From: Chlamydiales bacterium
GTDB taxonomy: Bacteria > Chlamydiota > Chlamydiia > Chlamydiales > SM23-39
Assembly: GCA_030681135.1 (NCBI GenBank)
Contig: JAUXXF010000031.1
Span: 1 to 53,709, forward strand
Reading direction: 5' to 3'
Length of the DNA: 53,709 bases
How positions within the stretch are numbered: the first letter of the stretch is position 1; every line of letters begins with the position of its first letter. Shown one piece after another: positions 34,143-42,557 of the stretch. The position numbers and the translations under genes were made by a program. The notes beneath the pieces were generated by a model that was given only the letters and a program-made list of their open reading frames with translations, searched no databases and had not been told where the DNA came from.

Positions 34143-36469
34143 AATTTAATGAGTTCAGTAAGTAGTTGTTGAGGAGTGATGGGAGAGTCTTCCGCCAAAG
34201 CTTGCTGATAGAGGACAGTAGAAGGGCTAAGAGCTGGCAGAGTATTAGCTTCAATGACGCGAATGACACCTGTATTGCATTCGACAAAAAGATCGAGTCT
34301 ACCATAGCCTTGAATTCCGAGCGCCTTTGCCACCTCGCAGGCGCTATGCTGTACTCGCTTTTTTGCTTCTTTGCATAAAATTTCCACTGGAGGAGGAGTT
34401 AAATTGATCCCAGTTCCCCCTTGAAATTTTTCTTCGACGGATAAAATGTGATGCATTGCTAACGTAATGCTGGGATTAAAGGCCAGATATTTGCCTTGTT
34501 TTTCTAAAATCCCGATGGTCATTTCGCACCAGCCTGAGATCTTTTGATGACACAGTCTTGTGTCTAACACATAGATTTTGTCTGTTTGAATGAAAGGCTC
34601 TAAAATAAACCAGGTTTGTTCAGCGGTTGGCATTTCAATGGGAGATGGGTGATGGAGAAATGATCCAACCTTTGCTTGTTTGTGTCTGTCTACATAGAGC
34701 TCGATATATTTGAGAAGCTCCTCTTTATGGCTGAGCCTGACAACTCCTGTCGAACATCCATCTTTTCGTGGTTTGATCAGAAGGTCTGTCGTCTGCAAGA
34801 TTTTGGTGGCTCTTTCCCATATATCGCCTACTTCCTTAGCCCGAAAAATCAATTGAGGCATCGGGAGAATCAAAGGGTTTTGTAGGGCGCTTATGGTTCG
34901 AGCTGTTTTATATTTATCCATACAAAGTTTTGAGGCTATCGAGGAAGATCCGTTGAAAGGGATCATTTTTTGCTCAAGCTTTTTTTGCAGCGTCCCATCT
35001 TCTCCAATTCCTCCATGAAGAGCTAAAAATACAAAAGCCCCGGCTTCTTTTGCTCTTCCTAAAAAAGTGGATAGACTCATCTTTATTGGATAGTTTTTTG
35101 TAAAATGACAAGAGATGCCTAGCTGATGTCTAATCGATCTGGCTACAGGATCGATGCTTTTGACGAGATTTTTGGCTCTTTTGCAGTGCTCCATCATCTC
35201 TTCGACTGTATGATGTAGGGCGAAATCATAAGGGATCTGCCAGACTCTTTGCCCTGTATCTAGCAAAAATGCGCTGGGCGCGTACTGAGAAGATTGGAGC
35301 AGTTTCAGCCATACATTGGTTCCACTCAGTAGGGATACCTGTCTTTCAGAGGTGTTTCCGCCCATGAGGACATAGACTGGTTGTTTTTCTACTTTTGGCT
35401 CTATCTTTCTTTCAACAGCTGGTTTTTTGTATCTAAAAAGCGCTTGGTTGATCAGATATTCCAGTAAATCTGTATGGGACAAGCCAATGCGAGCTGCTTG
35501 TTGGAAGATAAAACTATTTTGCTCCATACCACTGAGCGGATTAAAGTCTGAAAACCGGATGGATCCATCTTTGGCTACCCATCCATCGATCCGGACGTAA
35601 TCGCGGATGGAAAAAAGAGAAAACAGCCTTTCAGCCTCTTTCCGAATAAGCATCGTAGTCTTTGTAGAAAACCTAGGAGGACAGTAGCAGCGGGTGGCCA
35701 TCGTAGGGAGATATTTTTTTCGATAATCAAAGATTCCCTCCCGTTGGATGTCGATCTCTAGAGGGATAAAGGCGACAGGCTTGTCAAAATGGCTGACTAC
35801 GCAAACAGTAAATTCTGCATCTTCGCTATAAGGCTCTAAAATAAGCTCGTAAAACCCCTCCTCCCAAAGAGAGGAAACTGCCTCACTAGCTTCTTGGACG
35901 GAAGTGACGATCCGAATACCGATACTCGAACCTGATAGAGCAGGTTTAATGACGCCCCTTTCTATGCGATGGGCTTGCCAAAATGGCTCAATGGCAGTAG
36001 TCGGAGAATCAATATAAAGAGCAGCCAAGAGGGCAAATCCATGGTTTTCTAGCTGCTTTCGCGCCTTATTTTTATGGAACATCTGTTCACAGGCTCTAGC
36101 TGAGCTGCCTGCAAAAGGGATTTCATGTTGTTCCAGGAGTTTTTGCAAGGTTCCATCTTCCCCATAGTTTCCGTGGATTAAAGGAAACAGGAGATCTACC
36201 CCTTTGAGCTTGCTAATCCATTGTTCTTCCTGGAGTCCTAGCCCTTTACTTTCGAGCTTGAAATCAAAGTCGGAGGGGGTATTTGAATAAAGATCAGCAG
36301 GGGATAGCTCATAGAAAAGTCCTGTAGGATGCATATAAAAGATGGATAAGTCAATGTCTAAAGGCTGCGTGTGATCTAGAAAACTGCGGGCTGAATTGAG
36401 AGAGATTCCTCGCTCTTTAGAGGGTCCTCCGCAAAGAAGGGCCATTTTATGTGGTCTTTTCTGAGTCAT
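34139..36469 (-). CDS. Tandem D-Ala-D-Ala ligase-like fusion
   Basis: A 776-aa protein made of two complete Ddl/ATP-grasp units (about 1-365 and 383-776). Unit 1 has GGPSKERGISL, HGNYGEDGTLQ, KPALSGSSIGI, DYRKKY, RIDGW and DFNPLSGM (Asp where Ddl has Glu). Unit 2 has GGNTSERQVSL, HGGIGEDGTLQ, KPRKDGCSTGV, EEKF (Phe678 where E. coli DdlB has Tyr216), RLDLF and EANTLPAL. Ddl joins two D-alanines for peptidoglycan; in Chlamydia it is normally fused to MurC. This double enzyme is probably an additional ligase of altered specificity. Which halves are active is unknown. Confidence 0.85.
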   Translation of the reverse strand: MTQKRPHKMALLCGGPSKERGISLNSARSFLDHTQPLDIDLSIFYMHPTGLFYELSPADLYSNTPSDFDFKLESKGLGLQEEQWISKLKGVDLLFPLIHGNYGEDGTLQKLLEQHEIPFAGSSARACEQMFHKNKARKQLENHGFALLAALYIDSPTTAIEPFWQAHRIERGVIKPALSGSSIGIRIVTSVQEASEAVSSLWEEGFYELILEPYSEDAEFTVCVVSHFDKPVAFIPLEIDIQREGIFDYRKKYLPTMATRCYCPPRFSTKTTMLIRKEAERLFSLFSIRDYVRIDGWVAKDGSIRFSDFNPLSGMEQNSFIFQQAARIGLSHTDLLEYLINQALFRYKKPAVERKIEPKVEKQPVYVLMGGNTSERQVSLLSGTNVWLKLLQSSQYAPSAFLLDTGQRVWQIPYDFALHHTVEEMMEHCKRAKNLVKSIDPVARSIRHQLGISCHFTKNYPIKMSLSTFLGRAKEAGAFVFLALHGGIGEDGTLQKKLEQKMIPFNGSSSIASKLCMDKYKTARTISALQNPLILPMPQLIFRAKEVGDIWERATKILQTTDLLIKPRKDGCSTGVVRLSHKEELLKYIELYVDRHKQAKVGSFLHHPSPIEMPTAEQTWFILEPFIQTDKIYVLDTRLCHQKISGWCEMTIGILEKQGKYLAFNPSITLAMHHILSVEEKFQGGTGINLTPPPVEILCKEAKKRVQHSACEVAKALGIQGYGRLDLFVECNTGVIRVIEANTLPALSPSTVLYQQALAEDSPITPQQLLTELIKL

Positions 36470-36531
36470 AACACTTGGCTTAAATGCCTAATCTTATGTA
36501 AATTTGCTGATATCTACAAGTAGGTTTATGA

Positions 36532-37107
36532 ATGGCAAAGCTTTATTTTCGACATGGAACTGTAGGAAGCGCAAAGACGCTTAATTTATTGGCTGTGGCT
36601 CACAATTATCGTCAGCAGGGTAAGCGTATTTTGCTCATGAAGCCAAACTTGGATGTGCGTTTTGGAAGAGGGCAGATCAGATCCCGAGCTGGTCTGGAAA
36701 TGCAGGCGGATGTGCTCATCATTGACGAAACATCTCTGCAAGGCATCGATTATTCTGGAGTAGATTGCATTCTTGTCGATGAGGCCCAGTTTTTATCTGG
36801 AAAAGTCATCGAAGAGCTTAGAACGATTGCTACGGGATTGAATTTGCCGGTGATTTGCTATGGCCTTCGGACGGATTTTAAAACGCATCTTTTTGAGGGA
36901 TCTGCCCGTTTATTTGAGCTGGCCGACTCGATTGAAGAGGTGAAGGCGACTTGTCATTTTTGCACCCGTAAATCCATCATGAATCTAAAGCACGTTAATG
37001 GCGTAGCTACAGATGAGGGGGCCTCTATTGAGCTTGGCGCTGAAGAAAAGTATTTTCCCGCTTGCTATAAGTGTTATAAGAACGCGCTTTTAAGTGTTGT
37101 CGTCTAA
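36532..37107 (+). CDS. tdk: Thymidine kinase
   Basis: A 191-aa type II thymidine kinase, phosphorylating thymidine for salvage. The P-loop is GTVGSAKT (usual G-x-M-x-S-G-K-T, here with S-A-K-T). LVDEAQFL and CYGLRTDF follow, then a zinc site with CHFC and CYKC. It starts 62 bases from the divergent ligase gene and its end overlaps the convergent permease gene by 18 bases. Confidence 0.93.
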   Translation: MAKLYFRHGTVGSAKTLNLLAVAHNYRQQGKRILLMKPNLDVRFGRGQIRSRAGLEMQADVLIIDETSLQGIDYSGVDCILVDEAQFLSGKVIEELRTIATGLNLPVICYGLRTDFKTHLFEGSARLFELADSIEEVKATCHFCTRKSIMNLKHVNGVATDEGASIELGAEEKYFPACYKCYKNALLSVVV

Positions 37108-38415
37108 TCCAAATTCCACTTCTTTTCGAAGAAGGAAAATTCCTGTGACATTCAAAATCAGCAAAAGAGCTCCGGATAGGGACATAATCAAAAACGCTTC
37201 GCTTGCATTGACAAATGCAAAGAGAGGAAGCGAGATGATCGCGTAGAGATAGTAGATCAAAGGTCCAAATCGAGGAGAGATAAATTTAGCGCATTTTACG
37301 CCGACGACAAAGTAGGTTAAAATGGTCGTGTATCCTAGAAGAAAGAGGAAAAAGGGCATAAAGATCTGCATAAAAGGAAAATGGAGTCCTAGAGCTTCTT
37401 GAACCATTAACGAGACGTCAATTCCGCTTTTCCAATGTCCTGAAATTAAGACAAGCAACACGCTGAGTGTGCAGATGACAAAGGTGTCGAGGAAAACTCC
37501 GAGAATGGTCATGGAGGCTTGCCGTTTGATATGAACTGTATTGCTCTCAGCGTAAACGACAGAGTTGTAGCCTATCCCAATATCCCCTGAATAAGCTCCT
37601 CGAGAAAGGCCCATAGAAATGGTGAGCATGACGGTTGAGCCGGCAAATCCACCAACCGCTGCTTGAGGGGTAAACGCTCCTTCGAAAATAAGGGCAAAAG
37701 CCTCGGGGATCTCTCCTAGATGTTGTAGGAGCATCCAAAAGCCCATTGTCAAATAGAGCGCAATAAAAAGGGGGATGATCGCGCTGCATACTTCTCCGAC
37801 CCGGTTGACCCCACCGAGCGCTACTACGAGGACGGCGATGAGGAGAATAAGGACGACGAGATAAGGATCTTGGCCCCAGTTGACTGCAATGCTATCTGCC
37901 ATGATGTTGAACATGAAAATTTCGACGCCATACACACAAAGAAGAAAGGCGGCAACATAAGCAACCCATTTCGTTTTAAAAGCGATCGGTAAAAAATACA
38001 TAGGGCCGCCATCGTAGCTGCCAGATGCATTTTTAACCCGATAACGCATGCCTAAAAAGACCTCTGAGTATTGAAGCAGCATCCCAGCAATTCCTCCTAC
38101 CCAAGTCCAAAATATGGCGCCAGGGCCCCCCAATTGGATTGCGGTGCAAATGCCGACGACGTTCCCAATTCCAATGCAGCCGCCGATGGCTGCAAAAAAG
38201 GCTTTAAGGGGATGAATTCCCCGTTTTTTTATGATTGAAGAGGCTGGTTTGAAAAAGCGACCAAAAGAAAAACAGATTGCAGGAAAACAGCGGAGTTGAA
38301 AAAAACGAGAGCGGATAGAAAAATAGCCGCCAAGTCCTGTAATGCAGATGAAGGCAATATAGGCCCAGATAAAATCGTTGATGAACTCTAAAGTCTGAAA
38401 TATCTCTTGTATCAT
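37090..38415 (-). CDS. AGCS-family sodium:alanine/glycine symporter
   Basis: An AGCS permease with about 10-11 membrane helices; it imports alanine or glycine (possibly D-forms) with sodium. GGCIGIGNVVGICTAIQLGG and GYNSVVYAESNTV are family signatures. The preferred start is MIQEIFQT at 38415 (441 aa); an in-frame ATG at 38445 would add 10 residues and abuts the MITE-like element at 38446, so element insertion may have replaced part of the promoter. The C. trachomatis relative is CT735 (dagA), recalled from memory. Confidence 0.9.
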   Translation of the reverse strand: MIQEIFQTLEFINDFIWAYIAFICITGLGGYFSIRSRFFQLRCFPAICFSFGRFFKPASSIIKKRGIHPLKAFFAAIGGCIGIGNVVGICTAIQLGGPGAIFWTWVGGIAGMLLQYSEVFLGMRYRVKNASGSYDGGPMYFLPIAFKTKWVAYVAAFLLCVYGVEIFMFNIMADSIAVNWGQDPYLVVLILLIAVLVVALGGVNRVGEVCSAIIPLFIALYLTMGFWMLLQHLGEIPEAFALIFEGAFTPQAAVGGFAGSTVMLTISMGLSRGAYSGDIGIGYNSVVYAESNTVHIKRQASMTILGVFLDTFVICTLSVLLVLISGHWKSGIDVSLMVQEALGLHFPFMQIFMPFFLFLLGYTTILTYFVVGVKCAKFISPRFGPLIYYLYAIISLPLFAFVNASEAFLIMSLSGALLLILNVTGIFLLRKEVEFGLDDNT

Positions 38416-38445
38416 AAGTAATGCAATATTTCGAAAGCTGTACAT

Positions 38446-38621
38446 TGAGAGGGTGTCTACAAAGTAAGGTTCTGTTGATTTTCTGGTTCTTTTGAGCCTA
38501 TTTTTGATTCTTTTTTGGGGGATTGTATTAACGGACGTATACTATCCCCCAAAAAAGAATCAAAAATAGGCCAAAATAATCCAGAAAATCAACGAACCCT
38601 TACTTTGTAGACACCCTCTGA
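38446..38621. mobile_element. Palindromic MITE-like element, copy 2
   Basis: A palindrome of about 170 bases with termini GAGGGTGTCTAC and GTAGACACCCTC, both flanked by TGA as in copy 1. The inner arms differ in sequence from copy 1 (TGATTCTTTTTTGGGGGA with its complement) yet remain paired, so the fold is kept while the sequence changes. It sits directly 5' of the AGCS permease. Confidence 0.75.
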
Positions 38622-38772
38622 GGCTCCGCCCCAGGCCCCGTTAAAGGACTTCGTCCTTTAAAATCCTTTTTTTTCTGAGACAAAGCCTCTAGGCTTTGTC
38701 TCAGAAAAGAAACAAGCGGTTTCCAAAGGGCGCCAGCTCTTTGGCGGGGTTTGGGGCGGAGCCCCAATATAT
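38622..38772. repeat. GC-rich palindromic repeat pair with inner hairpin
   Basis: Left arm GGCTCCGCCCCAGGCCCCG then AAAGGACTTCGTCCTTT (to about 38662). Middle hairpin CTGAGACAAAGCCT / AGGCTTTGTCTCAG (38675-38704, 14-bp stem). Right arm ending TTTGGCGGGGTTTGGGGCGG (to about 38766) is the inverse of the left. The same motif recurs singly at 41529-41574 and 53584-53627. It could serve as a bidirectional terminator or be a REP-like repeat. The remainder up to 38837 holds nothing else I can call. Confidence 0.7.
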
Positions 38773-38837
38773 AGAGTTCGAAGGAATTCTGTTTACTATA
38801 GCTTTTTAGCACTTATTTGTGTAATAAGGCAAGATGT

Positions 38838-40790
38838 CTATTTTCTATTACTCAAGAGGCGTAAGCTGTTGAGCCCAACGAGAACGGTGCCTCCTTCATG
38901 GAGCACTACAGCGAGCCAAAGGGGGATCCATCCAAATAGGGCAGCCATGCTTGCTGTCATAATCACAGCGAGAGCGAGAGTCAGGTTTTGCTTTACAATT
39001 CGCAGAGTTTGATGGGATTTAGCAAAGAGCCAGCTTAGAGATTCTAGATCATCGTTGAGTAAAACAACGTCAGAGGCATCGATGGCCGTTTCACTTCCAA
39101 TTTTTCCCATGGAGATGCCGACGGTAGCTCTAGCTAGCGCTGGCGCGTCATTGATCCCATCTCCTACCATGGCCAGGCCGCCGCGCTGGGAAAGTTTGAC
39201 GATTTGATCGAGTTTGTCTTGTGGGCGAAGATCAGCGTAAATTTCTTGAAGACCTAAGGAGCGACCTACTATTTCGGCGTTAGCAGCATTGTCTCCAGTA
39301 AGCATGACAGGTTTGAGTCCCTGTTTTTGTTCCAGGGTTTCTAAAAGCGGGCGAAGATGAGGACGAATTTGGTCGATGAAACGGAAAAGAAACAAATTTT
39401 TTTGTTCTTTGATGTCGATAGCTAAAACAGCCAACACTTGTCCTTCTCCAGTTTTTTCTGGCTTTATACCTACAGCATCGGGCAGGCCAATGAATACTTT
39501 TGCTTTTTCAGATTCCAAGAGAGCGACGGCCTCGATGCCAGATCCTGGGATGGCTTTTATATCTTCTAAAGGAATGAGCTCCACTTTTTGTTCCTGGGCA
39601 TATTGACAAATCGCTGTTGCAATGGGGTGAACGACATGTCTTTCCAGAGAGGCTGCAAGAGAAAGGACAAGTTCCCTAGAGAGTTTGCTTTCAGATAAAG
39701 TTTCGATGGAGGCTAGTTTTAAATTGCCTGTGGTTAGAGTTCCTGTTTTATCAAAAGCGATCGTGCTACAGCTAGCTAAAGCATCTAGCGTGATGCCTCC
39801 TTTTAGTAAAATTCCTCTTTTTGCACAGGCGGAAATAGCACTCAGGTAGGCTGTCGGCGTTGCAATGATCAGGGCGCAAGGGGAGGCTGCGATTAAAAAA
39901 GCAAGGGCGCGATAAACTCCTCCCTCTTTTCCCAGGTAAGGCATGGAAAAGACGAGAGGTAGACCGAGAGCAAAAAGAAGAGTGAGGGCAATAATCGAGG
40001 TGGCGTAACGTTTGCCAAATCGATCTAGCCATCTCTGGAGTTTAGGTTTTGCTTCTTGCGCTTGGGTGATGAGTTGGATGATGCGACTTAATGTGGAATC
40101 AGCGCTTATTCGGGTGACTTCTACAACGAGAGCCGATTCTATATTGCGCGAGCCTGCTGCGATAAGATCTCCCGCTTTTTTCACGACGGGTATGCTCTCT
40201 CCTGTTAAATGGACTAGGTTGACAGAAGAGGTTCCTTCAAGGATCGTTCCATCCAAAGGAGCGACTTCGCCTTGTTTGATCAGTAAATGCATTCCGACAG
40301 TGATTTCTTTGACGGATTTTGTATAAACAATTCCTTGAGCATCTCTTACATGGGCAAACTTCGGTGCCAGCTGCCCTAGATGTTGCAATGCGCTTTTTGC
40401 TTTCCTTGAGACTGCACCCTCCATTCCGTGGGAGAGTTCAAAAAGGACAAGGAGCAGAGCTCCTTCTAGGCCGCTTCCAATAGCTACTGCTAAAAAGGCG
40501 GAAAGGGTCATCAGGACGTCGATATTGATCTCTAAATTTCTTAAATCATTGAGTGCAGCAAGTAATGCTGGAGCTCCTGTTAGGAAATAGACGCTGGATA
40601 AAAAAATATAGGAAAGGGGCATGTTGATAAAAGAAAAACCAAAAGCTGCAGCTAAGAATGCAGCGCCGCAAATAGCTCCTTTTAAAGAGATGTTCCGTCC
40701 CCAATTTTTTGAAGAAGCCGTTAAAAAAGGGCTGATGCTCTCCTCTAGGCCTGAAGCAAAAAATTCATCGAATTGATAGGGTCGGTTCAT
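38838..40790 (-). CDS. P1B-type heavy-metal ATPase
   Basis: A 650-aa metal-transporting P-type ATPase from the start MNRPYQFDEFF at 40790, chosen because it overlaps the stop of the upstream gene as ATGA. Motifs: actuator LTGES, membrane SPC (in AASPCALIIATP), DKTGTLT (Asp347), MLTGDN, VGDGINDAPALA, and HEGGTVLVGLN in the last helices. SPC with HEGGT is the P1B-4 pattern (Co/Ni/Fe/Zn efflux); no N-terminal Cys-x-x-Cys metal-binding domain is present. It matches the position of C. trachomatis CT727 (zntA). Confidence 0.92.
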   Translation of the reverse strand: MNRPYQFDEFFASGLEESISPFLTASSKNWGRNISLKGAICGAAFLAAAFGFSFINMPLSYIFLSSVYFLTGAPALLAALNDLRNLEINIDVLMTLSAFLAVAIGSGLEGALLLVLFELSHGMEGAVSRKAKSALQHLGQLAPKFAHVRDAQGIVYTKSVKEITVGMHLLIKQGEVAPLDGTILEGTSSVNLVHLTGESIPVVKKAGDLIAAGSRNIESALVVEVTRISADSTLSRIIQLITQAQEAKPKLQRWLDRFGKRYATSIIALTLLFALGLPLVFSMPYLGKEGGVYRALAFLIAASPCALIIATPTAYLSAISACAKRGILLKGGITLDALASCSTIAFDKTGTLTTGNLKLASIETLSESKLSRELVLSLAASLERHVVHPIATAICQYAQEQKVELIPLEDIKAIPGSGIEAVALLESEKAKVFIGLPDAVGIKPEKTGEGQVLAVLAIDIKEQKNLFLFRFIDQIRPHLRPLLETLEQKQGLKPVMLTGDNAANAEIVGRSLGLQEIYADLRPQDKLDQIVKLSQRGGLAMVGDGINDAPALARATVGISMGKIGSETAIDASDVVLLNDDLESLSWLFAKSHQTLRIVKQNLTLALAVIMTASMAALFGWIPLWLAVVLHEGGTVLVGLNSLRLLSNRK

Positions 40791-41554
40791 ATTGCAATTA
40801 GCTGGGCGGCAAAGTATGTAATCGCTACTGCCAGAGCTCCAAGAGCTGTATTCCATATAATGGAGACGGTAGTGCGGTTTTTCTCCAATTTTGCGCTTAT
40901 CCCTGCTGAAAAAGCAATCACAAAAACTCCTGCCATGATAGCTCCGCCCACTCCAAACAGCCTCTCAGCGCCTCCTACTAAAAAAATGGCTCCCAAAACG
41001 CCGACTCCTGCTCCGCAAGCCTGTTTTAAAGGATGCTCATAAGATTCAAGGTGTAATCCCAGCTCTTCTTCCAGCATGACCTGGAGCAATCGATTATCGT
41101 CAGCCATGAGTACATCGGTGACCTCTTCCAGCAGCTTCCCTTCAAATCCTTTAGCTGCATAGAGCTCTTTCAGTTCTTCTCTCTCTTGACTTCGATGATG
41201 CTCGATTTCCCATCTCTCCTCTTCAATCAATCGATGCAATCTCTCCAACCTTGACCATCCTAAAATGGCACTCCGTCCTACTTTCCAAACGAGCCACCCT
41301 GCCATCAAAGCTCCGAGCCACTCAATCTTCCATTCCCCAAACAGCGCTAGCCATCCGACCAACAAAAAGGTCGTTTCTTTCCCCGCATCTGCTGCCGCGC
41401 TATAATGCCCAGGCAGCTCCGTTCCATGCATTTCCTTCGATGCTTCCAATCCTTTTAGTCGAGCCTTTATCACATGCTCAGCTACTGTCTTCCCTTCAAA
41501 ATGCTCTCGCATACGCTCGTTCCTTTCTTGGGGCTCTACCCCAAATCCCGCCAA
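40787..41554 (-). CDS. VIT1/CCC1-like membrane protein (CT728 position)
   Basis: A 255-aa protein with hydrophobic segments near 62-95 and 180-250, plus a charged helical middle (EREELKELYAAKGFEGKLLE, about 125-144) resembling the cytosolic metal-binding domain of VIT1/CCC1 iron-manganese transporters. Translational coupling to the P1B ATPase (4-base overlap) suggests joint metal handling. Position corresponds to CT728 of C. trachomatis. Substrate is inferred. Confidence 0.75.
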   Translation of the reverse strand: MAGFGVEPQERNERMREHFEGKTVAEHVIKARLKGLEASKEMHGTELPGHYSAAADAGKETTFLLVGWLALFGEWKIEWLGALMAGWLVWKVGRSAILGWSRLERLHRLIEEERWEIEHHRSQEREELKELYAAKGFEGKLLEEVTDVLMADDNRLLQVMLEEELGLHLESYEHPLKQACGAGVGVLGAIFLVGGAERLFGVGGAIMAGVFVIAFSAGISAKLEKNRTTVSIIWNTALGALAVAITYFAAQLIAI

Positions 41555-41574
41555 AGGACTTCGTCCTTATGGAA
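41529..41574. repeat. Single copy of the GC-rich palindromic repeat
   Basis: TTGGGGCTCTACCCCAAATC followed by CCGCCAAAGGACTTCGTCCT; two adjacent small hairpins. Same motif as at 38622 and 53584. It overlaps the 5' end of the VIT-like gene: the first codons of the called frame (MAGFGVEPQE) derive from the repeat, so that start may be wrong and a downstream Met (for example MREHFEGKT) may be used. Confidence 0.65.
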
Positions 41575-41668
41575 TCCTATTTGATTTAGAAAAAAAATGG
41601 CACAGAGATCTGCACCAAATTATTCGAAAATATATCCCGTAAGATGTTTTTGATCCAAGAAATGATTT

Positions 41669-42427
41669 TTAATAATCTCTTTCGTTGAAGTAGTTGCGAA
41701 AGGTTACCACTGCTGCAAAGAAACTAAATATATTAAAGTGGATTAAACTGATAAGTGTGTTTTTTTCCTTCTCATTTAGGTTGGGATTTAACAAGCCGAT
41801 TTCTTGAAGGAATTCTTCATCGATTGTGAAAAAAACAGAAGAGTAAATAGCTGTAACAATCAAGGATACTAATATTAATGTTTGCTTAGGAGGTAATGTG
41901 TTGTATGATGGGTTGGTAGAACACATTCCAATGATCGGGAAAAGAAAAGCGGTCATGCTAGGGATAATATAATAATGGCCATAAGGAATAGTGATCTCTC
42001 CTTTTTTAGCTAATTCAAACATTACCCTCAGGCAAGATAATGTGCCGGAAAAGGATGTAGCTGATATAGAAAGAGATGGAAGGCTTTCTTTTAGCTGTTC
42101 TACGTGCTCTTGAAGGCTTTCTTTTAGCTGTTCTATATGCTCTTGGTAGATGGGTTTTTTGGAAATAAAAGGTCTTATTGATTCGATGTCCAAGTTTTCC
42201 ATACAGAGTAGGGAGGGGCATCTGCTTAGTTGGGTAACATCTCTTTGAGTCCATCTATACAGGCAATCGGCGTGATAGACATGGTCTTTTCTGTGACCAA
42301 CCCATACGGCATTGATTTTTTTCTCTATCTCTTCTGCTCTGATAACGTAGCAGATCGGACACTGAGCATCTGGAGACACCTCCATTTTAGTGACTGGTAT
42401 GCATCTATTTTGTACAGAACCTGCCAT
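41669..42427 (-). CDS. RING-H2-like membrane protein, candidate E3 ubiquitin ligase
   Basis: The start at 42427 (MAGSVQNRC, 252 aa) has a perfect AAGGAG site; an upstream in-frame start would overlap the neighbour. A Cys/His domain near the N-terminus reads CPIC, then HRKDHVYHADCLYRW, then CPSLLC, which follows the RING-H2 spacing of E3 ubiquitin ligases. A duplicated helix (EHIEQLKESL and EHVEQLKESL) links it to a C-terminal part with about four hydrophobic helices. Membrane-bound RING proteins in intracellular bacteria act on host ubiquitin. The last zinc pair has C-x4-C rather than C-x2-C, which may weaken the match. Confidence 0.65.
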   Translation of the reverse strand: MAGSVQNRCIPVTKMEVSPDAQCPICYVIRAEEIEKKINAVWVGHRKDHVYHADCLYRWTQRDVTQLSRCPSLLCMENLDIESIRPFISKKPIYQEHIEQLKESLQEHVEQLKESLPSLSISATSFSGTLSCLRVMFELAKKGEITIPYGHYYIIPSMTAFLFPIIGMCSTNPSYNTLPPKQTLILVSLIVTAIYSSVFFTIDEEFLQEIGLLNPNLNEKEKNTLISLIHFNIFSFFAAVVTFRNYFNERDY

Positions 42428-42557
42428 AAATCTCCTTTTATACACACTATGTCTAATGGAGGGTGGACTATATCGGAAATGTTGAAAAACGATCAATGGA
42501 AATTTGATGTTTGCATTTTTTAGAGGTTCTCGCTTTTTGCCAGAACCTCTGCTCCCC

